This document shows, piece by piece, positions 9,661 through 20,061 of a stretch of DNA of 64,000 bases. The stretch's first letter is position 1. Every line of letters starts with the position of its first letter. Made by a program: the position numbers and the translations under genes. Origin of the DNA: Symbiodinium microadriaticum (taxonomy: Eukaryota; Sar; Dinophyceae; Suessiales; Symbiodiniaceae); the NCBI GenBank assembly GCA_001939145.1, contig LSRX01000177.1:229839-293838 (forward strand). Direction: 5' to 3'. Under the pieces are notes generated by a model that saw only the letters and a program-made list of their open reading frames with translations, ran no database searches and was not told where the DNA came from.

Positions 9661-10395
9661 GAACCCGGAACCCTGGTTTCAAGCGCCTGCATCTCCCCAG
9701 TGACCATCGACTGCAGGGCAGTGCGATTGCTTGGAGAGCACCGAAATGGTCAGGATGTGCAGAAGCTAACAAACGTGTTGGGAACCTACAGATGTATATA
9801 TATGTATATATATAATCTACACACACACAGAACCCAACATCACTAGGACGGAGTGTGGCAGAAACATGAAGCCAATGCTGGGCGCTGTTGTTGCGGGCTT
9901 CAGAAACCAAGAACGTCGGTGGGTCCGAGTTTGTTCTCTGGGTTGGGTAGCTGACGTTAAGCTGTCTGAGAAGTGAGAGTCGTCCGCCGTCTTCAGCATT
10001 ATGAATAACTTATGAGTGAGATCATTCAGCACCGTGTCGCTGGAGCATTACCACTTCTCATAACGGCGGTCGTCGTCATCATCATCATCATAATCATCAT
10101 CACAGTGGTAAGTACGCGCCAGCTGTCACCATGGTCAAACTCAAAGATACTAACTGCAGCAGCACCACTTCCAAGAGCACCTAAGATATGAGCCGAACAG
10201 TTGCAATGGTGATTGGGGATTTAGTGCTGTATAACTACACGCAGGGGCCAAATGGGTCAGATCCTTCTATTCAGAACGTGACGAGTCGTCACGACTATTA
10301 AATCCTGAACTCGAGGCCTAAAAACCCGAAGCCCTTCGCAATGCTGCGGTCCGAAACCCGTAACCCATAGACCCCACATAGGTGCACCAACCCTA
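9661..10395. other. Unique sequence with small microsatellites, no gene
   Basis: A TATA/GTATAT run lies at 9790-9812 followed by ACACAC, and a CATCAT run at about 10074-10100. Overlapping ORFs of 60-86 codons on both strands lack domains. Nothing else was recognised. Confidence 0.5.
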
Positions 10396-11340
10396 CAGCC
10401 GCACACCCATATACTAAACTCTAAAGCCTAAAACCCTACACCCTAAACCGTAAACCCCAAAACCCAAACCCTAAACCCTAAAACCCAAAACCCCAAAACC
10501 CAAAACCCTAAAGCCCAAAACCCAAAACCCTAAAACCCAAAACCCAAAACCCTAAAACCCTAAAACCCAAAACCCTAAAACCCTACAACCCCAAACCCAA
10601 AACCCTAAACCCTAAAACCCAAAACCCTAAACCTCGTGCACCTCGTCTTCCAGGTCCCGGTTCTCCCCGCGCTTGGGCAGCGGGAAGGAGGTGTAGAGTG
10701 CCCAACAACTTTCCTGAGGCTTCGGGTTTTAGGAGTTTTAGAGCTTTAGGGTTTGAGGCTTCGGGTTTAGGGTTTTAGGAGTCTTAGGGTTTGAGGCTTC
10801 GGGTTTAGGGTTTTAGGCTCCAGCGTCTAAGGTTTAGGGTCTAAGGCTTTAGGGTTTTAGGATTTAAGGCTTTAGGGTTCAAGGCTTTAGGGCTTTAGGC
10901 TTTAGGGCTTTAGGGCTTTAGGGCTTTTTTGGGGGGGTTTTAGGGTTTAGGGTTTAAGGCTTTAGGGCTTTAGGTCTTAAGGCTTTAGAGCTTTAGAGCT
11001 TTAGGGCTTCTGGGTTTTAGGGTTTAGGGTTTAAGGCTTTAGGGCTTTAGGTCTTAAGGCTTTAGAGCTTTAGAGCTTTAGGGCTTCTGGGTTTTAGGGT
11101 TTAGGGTTTAAGGCTTTAAGGTGTAGGGCTTTAGAGCTTTAGAGCTTTAGGGCTTTAGGGCTTCAGGGTTTTAGGGCTTAGGGGTTAAGGCTTTAGGGCT
11201 TTAGGGTTTAAGGCTTTAGAGCTTTAGGGCTTCATGTTTTCGGGCTTTAGGGTTTAGGGCTTCAGGGCTTTAGGGTCTTAGGGTTTTAGGCTTTGGGGCT
11301 TGGGCTCAGGGCTTTGGGTTTAACGTTCAGGGTCGAGTGC
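10396..11340. repeat. Long telomere-like zone 2, CCCTAAA then TTTAGGG
   Basis: From 10410 to 10635 the plus strand carries CCCTAAA/CCCAAAA variants. After a 90-bp unique GC-rich spacer it switches to TTTAGGG/TTTAGGGC variants, which run to about 11330. The right half is built of GGCTTTAGGG units, and a block of about 100 bp (10943-11030) is repeated nearly exactly at 11013-11110. The two halves form an inverted pair. Confidence 0.75.
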
Positions 11341-12548
11341 TTGAGGGGAACTCTGGAAAGCAGCCTCCTGACTCCCGTATCGTTTGTGATATAAATCTGT
11401 TTAGGGTTTACTGTAGGGGTTTAGAGTTTAGGGGTTTTGGGGTTTAGGGTTTAGGGTATAGCATAGGGGTTTAGGGTTTAGGGGTTTAGAGTTGATGATA
11501 TAAATTCTGCATTACCAATAGTATGGAATATACCATAATTCCTAATAGCTTAGGGTCCTTAGGGGATTTGTACATGTTCAACAGAACATCGTACCAACAA
11601 GCGCCAAACCCTAGCGCTTGTGATCCTTAGAGCTCCATTGTAGCATGATGGCGGAAATGCTTGCGATTGATCTGGTTTAGGGTTTAGGGTTTAGGGGTTG
11701 AGGGTTCAGGGTTCAGGGTTCATGGGTTTAGGACTTTAGGGGTTCGGGTTTAGTGTTTAAAACCCCAAAACCCCAAATTCCTAGAGACCTTCTCCTGTAT
11801 CCAAGGCTCAAGGACAAAGCCCCAGTTCAACGGCGCACGACGGACCACGAGCGTCGGAAACCTCAGCTTCCGAGGTCTAGGGCTTGGCTTTTGGGGGATT
11901 TGGGGCTGGTTGCTGGGGTTCGAGCTTAGGGATTGGATAAAGTTTAGAGATTTAGAGGCGAGGGGCTTTCAATGAGGGGACAATTGGACTCTAATAGCGT
12001 TCGAGCGGGAGAGATCGACTCGTAGATGCTTGGATCTAATTGCCTTGACAGTCGCACCCCCGACGTCGGATTGTTGCTTATCTCAGATCAGGTGTGCGCC
12101 GGGATGATAGCTTGAGCGGATACCGTGCTTCTGGCGTGCCTGCTACAACTGCTGGCGTTCTGGTTTGAGGTGTCTTACTCGGCTCTGAGCGACCGCTTGG
12201 CGCAAGGATGTGCCTTCGAACTTAATGCTAAACGCCCTTCCCCCGCCCCAGCCTCCCTACCCTCGCCCGCAGCACCAACAACATCCAACACACGGCCGCA
12301 AGGCCGAACAAAGCCCTAAAGGCCCGCTGGCCTCATAGCCCTTGCTCTGCTTTTCCCTGGGGCGTCGTGATATCACGGCTTGGAGTCCGAAGATTCACTG
12401 CCACCTCAAGGCACTCCTACTAAGAAACCCCCATGAAGCAGAAATCCACGTGTCAGTCACCCCAACCCTCAACTATGAGACATCGCCCCCCCCCCCCCCC
12501 CGGGAAATCCCGTGCTCCTGTCCGTAAACCCTGAAGCTGGATACTACA
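11341..12548. other. Mixed repeats and unique sequence, no gene
   Basis: Short TTTAGGG blocks (11400-11490, 11675-11760), one family F hairpin, then mostly unique DNA with a C15-C18 run near 12486-12502. ORFs of 61-64 codons (12125, 12342) have no recognisable feature. Confidence 0.45.
11493..11575. mobile_element. Hairpin element family F, copy 1 (diverged)
   Basis: Starts TGATGATATAAATTCTGCAT and contains the family phrases TACCATAATTCC and TTAGGGTCCTTA. The right end (GGGGATTTGTACATG) is diverged from that of the copy at 33666-33760. Confidence 0.5.
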
Positions 12549-12640
12549 CCCACTCAGTAAAAGTTGGGTAACCTTCATAATATGGATATATAAGTACGGC
12601 TCTTTAATCGTAGCCCCATTATAGACGGTTACTGAGTGGG
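12549..12640. mobile_element. Hairpin element family N
   Basis: 92 bp framed by CCCACTCAGTAA and TTACTGAGTGGG, a perfect 12-bp inverted repeat, with an AT-rich interior (ATATGGATATATAAG). A G-run follows directly. Single copy in the window. Confidence 0.5.
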
Positions 12641-12779
12641 GGGGGGGGAAGGCAGTACGCAGCCTCTAGCCATGAACCACTCAATCCAAGCCCCGAATCT
12701 CCATCAACCCCAAACCCCCAGACCCTGCCCGAAATCTCAAAGCTTTCTTCTTCGAAGGCCCACCAGCTCATATCAGCTA

Positions 12780-13010
12780 TCTGTCATATGTATATAGATA
12801 TATACCATGTACATGTAATATGTGTACATATACTCATATTCTATATATATATATATACACACATATATGTATACATATATCTATGTCATGTGCTATGTAA
12901 GAACTTGTATATATTCTATTCTGCTCTGTTCAACAATATTCTGTGCTGTTCTTCTCTATTCTATTCGGTGCTGTTCTATTCAATTCTGTTCTGTTCTATA
13001 GTGTATATTA
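12780..13010. repeat. AT-rich microsatellite and TTCTG-type pentamer repeat
   Basis: TATATA/GTATAC runs at 12788-12890 are followed by degenerate CTATTCTGTTCTATT repeats to about 13005. The 123-codon ORF over this region (Tyr/Ile/His-rich) is a repeat artefact. Confidence 0.6.
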
Positions 13011-13413
13011 ACATGGATGTTTCAACAATACTTTTATCGATATCGAAACCTTATTGGTATCGAACCGTAAGGTATCGCCAACGCGAAGTATCGACACCGC
13101 ACCGAATCGAACCACATGAGTATCGGTTACCCGCATGGGGCCAGGAGCGAGACCACTAAAGTATGACAGGTGTGCCCAAGAGGGTGGCATTGACTGACCC
13201 AATTCAACACCCCTCCAACCCTGCCTTTTGGGTGGGGGTGGGGTGGGGATGGGGGTGGTCCAGGAAATTTAGTTTCCAATTCTAAATTTTGTGGAGCGCT
13301 TTGGCTGGTGCCCCAACTGGACCTGCAGGGATTCTAGAGTTTGGCTATATATTTGCCTTGAAAAGGAGAAAGGTTAGTCAGGTTTAGGGTTGACGGTAGC
13401 AGCTTTGATTTGC

Positions 13414-13916
13414 TATGGTTTGAACACAAATAAATGGGTCTGCCGGAAATCTCGGTTTTCTTCTGGAAAATAATCAAAGACAGTCGATCTTGCTGTTTTG
13501 GGTCCTTGCTGCATCGGAAAATGAGCATCTTTGATTTATTTCCTATGGTTTTGAACACAAGTTGTGGTTTTTGGGGTTAGGTCTGCCCAAAGTCTCCGTT
13601 TTCTACTGGAAACTAATCAAAGACAGTCGATTTTGCTGTTTTGGGTCCTCGCTGCAGCGGAAAATGAGCATCTTTGATTGATTTCCTATGGTTTGGACAC
13701 AAGATAATGCTCTTTGGTGGAGAGTCTGTGGTTTTTGGGGTTGGGTCTGCCCAAAGTCTCCGTTTTCTCTTGGAAACAAATCAAAGACAGTCAATTTTGC
13801 TGCTTTGGGTCCTCGCTGCATCGGAAAATGAGCATCTTGATTTATTTTCTATGGTTTGAACACAAGCTGTGGTTCTTGGGGTTGGGTCTGCCCAAAGTCT
13901 CCGCTTTCTACTGGAG
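13414..13916. repeat. Tandem repeat, about 3.5 units of 130-163 bp
   Basis: Units start with TATGGTTTGAACACAA at 13414, 13544, 13687 and 13850. Each contains AATCAAAGACAGTC, TTTGGGTCCT and GAAAATGAGCATCTTGA-type phrases. The third unit carries an extra 20-30 bp (GATAATGCTCTTTGG). The last unit is cut after the ACTGGAG phrase. ORFs across it on both strands are not conserved between units, so it is probably non-coding. Confidence 0.7.
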
Positions 13917-13934
13917 GGCTGGAGAAAGCAGGAT

Positions 13935-14020
13935 TGGAGGGTGAAGGGGCACCGCCAGAATGGTGTAAGGAGCAAGCACCTGTGCAGATGCATGGAGGTA
14001 CTGGGTTCGAGCCCTTGTAT
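13935..14020 (+). other. Possible tRNA-like (SINE head) sequence
   Basis: TGGTGTAAGGAG near 13959 resembles an RNA polymerase III A box and GGTTCGAGCCC near 14003 resembles a B box, about 33 nt apart as in tRNA genes. No cloverleaf acceptor stem could be drawn, so it is not a functional tRNA. It could be a tRNA-derived SINE fragment or chance. Confidence 0.2.
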
Positions 14021-14309
14021 CGACACCGAATCGAACCGCAACTAAGCAATACTACCAATGCCTTATCGCTGCACAATCGGTAACATATCGGAACCGATCG
14101 AACCGGTAGATTACATCCATGATTAATACATTGTCAAACACAAACACAAAGACACAGACATGGACATATCTTTCCATGTGTGCGATCAATTTGATCATAG
14201 CCGATAAGAGAGCAAATTCGGAGCCAGAGCGGCTCTCCCCAGGGAGCGACCATCCGAATAAAGGAGCCCAGTGGACGCTTTCCACGCAGTGTGGGGTGGC
14301 GGCTACCTG

Positions 14310-15605
14310 ATCGGAGGTTTAGGGGCTTTAGGGCTTTAGGGTTTTTTTGGGTTTAGGGCTTAGGGTTCAGGGGCTTAGGTTAGGAGAGAGGGCTGCATGG
14401 CTAGAGGCTTTAGGACTTAAGGTTGCAAGGTTTACCACTGAGAGCTGAAGGCATTGGCTTAAGGTTTAGGGTTCTCTTTGTAAGAGGTTTCGGGCCAAAA
14501 GACATGGTGCCGGGTTCAGGGGTGCAGGGATTCGGATGTCAGAGTCTGTGTGTGTGATTACAGGCTTCAGTTTAAGGAAGTGGTTGGGAGAAGTCCAATA
14601 GTGGGTTGGGATTCCGGCCGCAGGGCTTCGGGGCTCGGGTTTAGGGTTTAGGGCTGGGGTATCGACGGTTTGCGTTCAGCATGTAGGTACCTGGCTCGGG
14701 GTTTAGAGTGTTAGCTTTCATACTCTCCGACATCGAAGTTCCCAAGAACTTAAGGTTTTAGGGCTTAGTTGATGGCTTGCGATTCTGAGTGTTCAGAGTT
14801 TAGCCACTTAGCCAACGTTCAACTCTGGCACCCGCATTCCCAACCCCTTGCCAAGCGAACCCCGTATGCCACAGCAAAGGGGAAAGGGGAAGCACTCTAC
14901 AAACCAGGCTAGACAAATCTCATTGTGAATCCAACATACTCGAATCCTAGCCCTCAATCAGCCACTTTGGTAACGGATCATGTCCTGAGGCTTGCAACTC
15001 CTGCTATTACCAACTGAATCAGCGTAAAAATCTCAAACCCCGAAGCCCGCAGCAAGCCAAACGACTGCCTGGAAGCCCGCCTAAACCCCTAACACCCTCA
15101 CCCTAACACCCCTAAAACCTCCACCCCTCAACCGTTCACTTAGGTCTTCGGGCTTCAGGTTTAGGGCTTTAGGGGTTTAGGGGTTTAGGGGCTTAGGGCT
15201 TAGGGTTGGGGTTTCGGGTTTGGGTTTAGGGTATCACGGTTTAGGGTGCACGACCTCTCCTAATCCTCCAAGCAAGCCAACATACGTTGCGTCTCAAATA
15301 GAATGCTCCAATCCCCTCTGCCCAAAACTTTGGGTATTCATGCCTTATCGGGTTGAGGGCTCAGGGGTTTAGGGTAGAATACTGAAGCTTAGTAGCCCTC
15401 GCTGCTGAATATCTTGGACCCAAAATCAAAATACTCGACCCCAACAGCAAATCTGAAAACCCGAAATCCGTTAACAAAAACCCTAATCCCAATTGAAATC
15501 TGAAATCCCGAAATCCTTAAAAAAGACCCTAATTCCAATTGAAATCTGAAATCCCGAAATCCTTAAAAACGACCCTAATTCCAATTGAAATCTGAAATCC
15601 CGAAA
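14310..15605. repeat. Telomere-like and degenerate repeat zone 3
   Basis: Scattered TTTAGGG/CTTTAGGG phrases are mixed with unique DNA. Just before the gap, three copies of a unit of about 57 bp occur at about 15438-15605; each reads AATTGAAATCTGAAATCCCG followed by AAATCCTTAAAAA. This tandem array runs into the gap, which probably hides more copies. No gene. Confidence 0.6.
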
Positions 15606-16147
15606 NNNNNNNNNNNNNNNNNNNNNNNNNNNNNNNNNNNNNNNNNNNNNNNNNNNNNNNNNNNNNNNNNNNNNNNNNNNNNNNNNNNNNNNNNNNNNNN
15701 NNNNNNNNNNNNNNNNNNNNNNNNNNNNNNNNNNNNNNNNNNNNNNNNNNNNNNNNNNNNNNNNNNNNNNNNNNNNNNNNNNNNNNNNNNNNNNNNNNNN
15801 NNNNNNNNNNNNNNNNNNNNNNNNNNNNNNNNNNNNNNNNNNNNNNNNNNNNNNNNNNNNNNNNNNNNNNNNNNNNNNNNNNNNNNNNNNNNNNNNNNNN
15901 NNNNNNNNNNNNNNNNNNNNNNNNNNNNNNNNNNNNNNNNNNNNNNNNNNNNNNNNNNNNNNNNNNNNNNNNNNNNNNNNNNNNNNNNNNNNNNNNNNNN
16001 NNNNNNNNNNNNNNNNNNNNNNNNNNNNNNNNNNNNNNNNNNNNNNNNNNNNNNNNNNNNNNNNNNNNNNNNNNNNNNNNNNNNNNNNNNNNNNNNNNNN
16101 NNNNNNNNNNNNNNNNNNNNNNNNNNNNNNNNNNNNNNNNNNNNNNN
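15606..16147. other. Assembly gap (run of N)
   Basis: 542 undetermined bases. The ORF that spans it is an artefact. A tandem repeat on its left edge and a truncated hairpin element on its right edge explain the failed assembly. Confidence 0.99.
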
Positions 16148-16190
16148 TATAAGTCCTTAAAGGTAGGTTATTTGGGGTTAAGGTAGGTGT
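16148..16190. mobile_element. Hairpin element family G, fragment at the gap edge
   Basis: TAAGTCCTTAAAGGTAGGTT and the following TATTTGGGGTTAAGG are the reverse complement of the left half of the copy at 30168-30268. The other half lies in the gap. Confidence 0.55.
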
Positions 16191-16380
16191 TAGGCTTTTG
16201 GCTCTAGGGCTTGTATACTACATAAGCCTAAACCCTAGACCCCTAATTAAACCCTAAACCCGTGGTTTAGCTTAGGCCCCCAAAGGCGACCCCACAATAT
16301 GGGCCTACATTGACGGGTTTAGAAGTGGAGCGGAATCAGGAGTTGGATGTTGAGGTGTCGCGGTGGCTGACACAAGTTTA

Positions 16381-16500
16381 AAGGAAACTACACGTGGGGA
16401 GTTTAGGGTATATAGGGCTTCTATAAGGCTTCTATAAGGTATATAGACCTTCTATAAGGCTCCTAAAACGGTAACTACCGACCTGAAAATGTCCTAGACA
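16381..16500. mobile_element. Hairpin element family E, copy 1
   Basis: About 118 bp, from AAGGAAACTACACGTGGGGA to ACCTGAAAATGTCCTAGAC. Inner phrases CTTCTATAAGG and CCTTCTATAAGG face each other. It is about 90 percent alike by eye to 30966-31082. Confidence 0.6.
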
Positions 16501-16586
16501 AGTTTCGCGTCAGCAAGTAGAACTAAGAGTCTCCATCCGTCCCGGAAAGGGCCCCACACGCTAGAGTCACTCCAGGAAGCCAAGTC

Positions 16587-16679
16587 TACCCATAGGCCCC
16601 TAAGTAGTTCCTTTTTATGGTTTATATTTAGAACCCTTCAAGGTAATTCCCTTCGGAACTACTTAGCGGCCTATGGGTA
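16587..16679. mobile_element. Hairpin element family A, intact copy
   Basis: 93 bp from TACCCATAGGCCCCTAAGTA to the mirror GGCCTATGGGTA. Arms of about 30 bp pair with few mismatches. TA dinucleotides bound both ends. The loop reads ATATTTAGAACCCTTCAAGG. Confidence 0.75.
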
Positions 16680-18250
16680 CAAACCAAAACAAAAATCGCG
16701 AGATACTGAATCCTGAACCTCCAACCAACTAAGAACGGCATGAAAACCCTCACCGAACCTTGAACAGCCTCCTATCCAATTTGAAGCCGTAAACCTGGCC
16801 CAAACCCTACACCCGGAACCCTGCTCCGTAAACCCTAGGCTTCATCGCCAAACCCTCATCCCGAAGCCCTGAACCTAATCCCTGAACCGAGAACCCTAAT
16901 CCCTAATCCCTGAACCCTAAAGCCCTAAACCCCTCTAAAACCCGAAACCCTAACCCCTAAACCCTAAAGCCCTAAACCCGGAAACCCCTAAATCCCTAAA
17001 CCCCTAAAACCCCTAAAACCCCTAAACCCTACCTGCAACTCTCTTGACCTACAGATTAGCAGCCGTTACCCCTTAATTAGTAGGTAGAACCCATCAAACT
17101 GTAGGGAATTAGAGTCCCAGGTAAACCCCTAAACCCTAAAACCCGAAACCCTAATCCCTAAACCCTAAAGCCCTAAACCCGGAAACCCCTAAATCCCTAA
17201 AGCCCTAAACCCCTAAAGCCCTAAACCCTGAACCCGGGAACCCTAATCCCTCCTCATTAATCCCTAAACCCCTAAAGCCCCTAAACCCCTAATCCCTACA
17301 GCTCGGAATCTTGAGCCGTCAGGTGTCCAGCGAAACTCGGGGCTCGGAGAGCCCAAAAGACTGCGGCCGATGTGCTCAACGGTCCTCCGGTGGGCTTTTG
17401 GGGGTTTCTTTACGGTTTAAGGCTTAGGGGCTAGGGTTAAGGGGAGCAGGGTTTAGGGTTTAGGGTTTTTAGGGTGTACGGTTTAAGGCTTCGGGGTTAG
17501 GGTTTATAGGTTTGCGGTTTAAGGCTCTAGGGTTCAGGGCTTATGGGGCTTGAGGTTGAATGGCTTGTAGTAAAAAGCCGCCAAAAAAGGGTTGGAAGCC
17601 GGATTGAGGACAAATGGTGCTGGGACCAACTCTTGGGGATTGAGGCTAGTAGGCTTCTACTGCACCTAGCCCCCCCCCAAAATAGGTAAAATAATGCTCC
17701 GAAACCTAGAACAGGCCATTATTCTACATCGTTCTGGGGTCCAGGTAGGCTTCAAAGTTTTTTGTTGTTATGGTTTCTACACCTTCGGCCCTTAAAAAAA
17801 GGGATAGGTCTCTTCGGTTACAAGGTAGGGCTTTTAAGTCTTTGTTTGCTCGGGGTTCAGGGCCTCGCCTCGATGCTTTGGGGGCTTCGATTGTTTCATC
17901 CTCAGACCCCTAAAAGCCCTGAGCCCTCAACGGTTTAGGGTTTAGGGCCCCAAAACCCCCAAAACCCCTAAAAACCCCCTATAAACCCTAGGGTTGAGGG
18001 CCCTGAAGCCCCCAAAACCCCTGAAACCCCTAAGAACCCCCTAAATCTGAGCCCTAGAACCCTGAACCCTGAAGTTTCGACTCCTTTGGGGGCGGAGGCC
18101 TTGCGCATTCTTCAAACTTCGGGTCTTTTGTGCTTCGCCTTTAGGGTAGAGGGTTGTAGCGTTTAGGGCTTATGAGTGTAGGGCTTAGTATAGGGGTTTC
18201 GGGATTAGGAGTTTAGGGTTTAGTTATATTTATTTTTTTGTGCCTTTTCG
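16680..18250. repeat. Telomere-like repeat zone 4
   Basis: CCCTAAA variants run from about 16800 to 17035 and 17120 to 17300; TTTAGGG variants from 17400 to 17560. Mixed phrases with CCCCAAAACCCC follow at 17940-18070. No gene. Confidence 0.7.
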
Positions 18251-18960
18251 TCGCCCTTAGGGTGGTGCGGGGGGGGCCTTGTTGGGCTTCAGTGGGTTTC
18301 GGCCTGAGCGGTTTGAAGGCTTTGGCAATGAGGCTCAGGGCCCTCCACACTTTGGGCTTCAACGCCCAAAACCCTCTGCTCTGAACACCCCTTAATCAAT
18401 CCCTAAACCCCTGGACCCTTTAGCTCCTCATGTGCTTTGTGGGTCGGAGGGTCATGAACTTTCCCTGTGAGCAGAAGGACACCGCAGACTTAAAGCTGCA
18501 TGTTGCTGCTCTCAGTCTCAAGCGTTTCAGGCAAATGCGTAGCATTAGCATCGCCCCAGCACCCAGCAGAACCCGCATGAACTGAAAGCGCGAAGGAATA
18601 CTTGTACTTCGCAGCCGAACTACGTCAACTTCATTCCAGAATCACGCGAACATGCAAAAACCCAGTACTGGTAGCTTGGTAGCTTATAGCATACCGATGG
18701 CACATGGCGCTAGCTTTCCCAAAGCACGAGCCTACGAGCAAAAGCCAGGTTAGCCAGGTTACCCCTGTACAGGAGAAACCCTAAGCCACTAAAGCCTAAA
18801 CCTTAAACCCCCAAACATCAAAACCCTAAACGCCTAAACGAGGCCTTTTTTATGGAGTTTTGGGGCGAAGCTGAGCCTGTCTCTGTTGAAGCGCAGCTGC
18901 AACGCTGCACCTGGCAGCAGCAAAGGTATCCAGTGCGTTATGGAAGGCTTTTGGGCTTCT
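18251..18960. other. Unique sequence, no gene recognised
   Basis: About 700 bp of mostly non-repetitive DNA with one short CCCTAAA block (18775-18835). No ORF with a recognisable domain was found on either strand. Confidence 0.4.
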
Positions 18961-19608
18961 TGAGGGTGCATACATACATGCAGACACACACTCTCTCTCT
19001 CTCACACACACACACGCATAATGACATGTATACACAAGTATGTATGTATGTATGCATGCATGCATGCATGCATGCATGTGTTTACACATGTCAATAAGTC
19101 AAGTATATGCCTGTATATACATATACATATACAGATACATATTTCTGTGCGTGTGAACCTGCATGTACACGTATAACATACACATACATACACATGTGTA
19201 TGTATGTATGTATGTATGTATGCATATATATATACATATATATATATACGTGTATAAATAAATAAACAAGTAAATATTATATATATATATATGTATATTT
19301 GTGTGTGTATATGTATATATATATATGTGTGTCTGTGTGTGTGTCTGTGTGTGTAGATGTATGGATGTGTATGATTCGCAAACACAGACACAGACACATG
19401 CACATACATACATACATACATACATACATACTTACTTACTTACTTACTTACATACATGCATGCATACATACATACATACATACATACATACATACTTCCC
19501 ATGTATATATATGCATGTAAATACATGCATACATACATACATACATACATACATACATACATGCATAAATACATCCATGCATGCATGCATGCATACACAC
19601 ACACACAC
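18961..19608. repeat. CATA/TATG/CA microsatellite, left half
   Basis: About 650 bp of CATA, TATG, CATG, TATA and CA repeats in both orientations, including CTTA units at 19433-19450. It ends in CACACAC at the Copia element. ORFs made of Tyr, His, Thr, Met, Cys and Val repeats on both strands are artefacts. The right half is at 28158-28392. Confidence 0.9.
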
Positions 19609-19793
19609 TGCGAAAGTACACTGGTACAGACAGAGCACCAAACTACCCTAAAGTAGATCAATGCACTCGCTCACTCGACCTCAAGCAAAGTAAGCCCTGA
19701 AGTTCAGAGGCGCCTTTCACTGCTCAGGGCAAAGTCGTCTTGAGCCACCAAAGTGGCAGGTCAGAGGGGAGAATAAGACGTGTTAATTTCACA
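19609..19793 (-). repeat. 3' LTR of the Copia element
   Basis: 185 bp, identical by eye to 27973-28157. In element sense it starts TGTGAAATTAACACG and ends ACTTTCGCA. It contains five AAAGT pentamers on the plus strand (19613, 19650, 19687, 19731, 19750). Confidence 0.95.
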
Positions 19794-19803
19794 CGCCTCC
19801 TCG
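19794..19803 (-). other. Probable polypurine tract
   Basis: In element sense the bases next to the 3' LTR read CGAGGAGGCG. This short purine-rich tract is the expected site of plus-strand priming. It is weaker than a canonical polypurine tract. Confidence 0.45.
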
Positions 19804-20061
19804 AGATTAAAGTTGTTTACTTTATTCTCGTAAAGTACACGTCTATACATGTGTGCATGCACGAAAGAAAGTGAGCTTGCTTTTGCGCTTCAGGGAGAAA
19901 AGTTGCAACGAAGGTCTCCTATCTACAACCTTCACAAAAAGTTGCTTGCAAAGTCGGAGAAAGGCTGGCGTCGTGGTGTCCAGAAAGTGTCGTGTGCTCA
20001 CGGCACAGTGAAGTGCAGCGTGGCAAAGTCGCCAAAGTGAGGCCTGTGTAAAGTAGCCTCA

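Noticed and set aside
15585..16160. 191-codon ORF spanning the N run
   Set aside because: Product of undetermined bases.
5985..18250. Chromosome end (true telomere)
   Set aside because: Repeats are degenerate, in both orientations, interrupted by unique DNA, and other sequence continues on both sides.
18850..19661. Several ORFs of 60-139 codons on both strands
   Set aside because: They translate CATA/TATG/CA repeats into Tyr, His, Thr, Met, Cys and Val runs; not genes.
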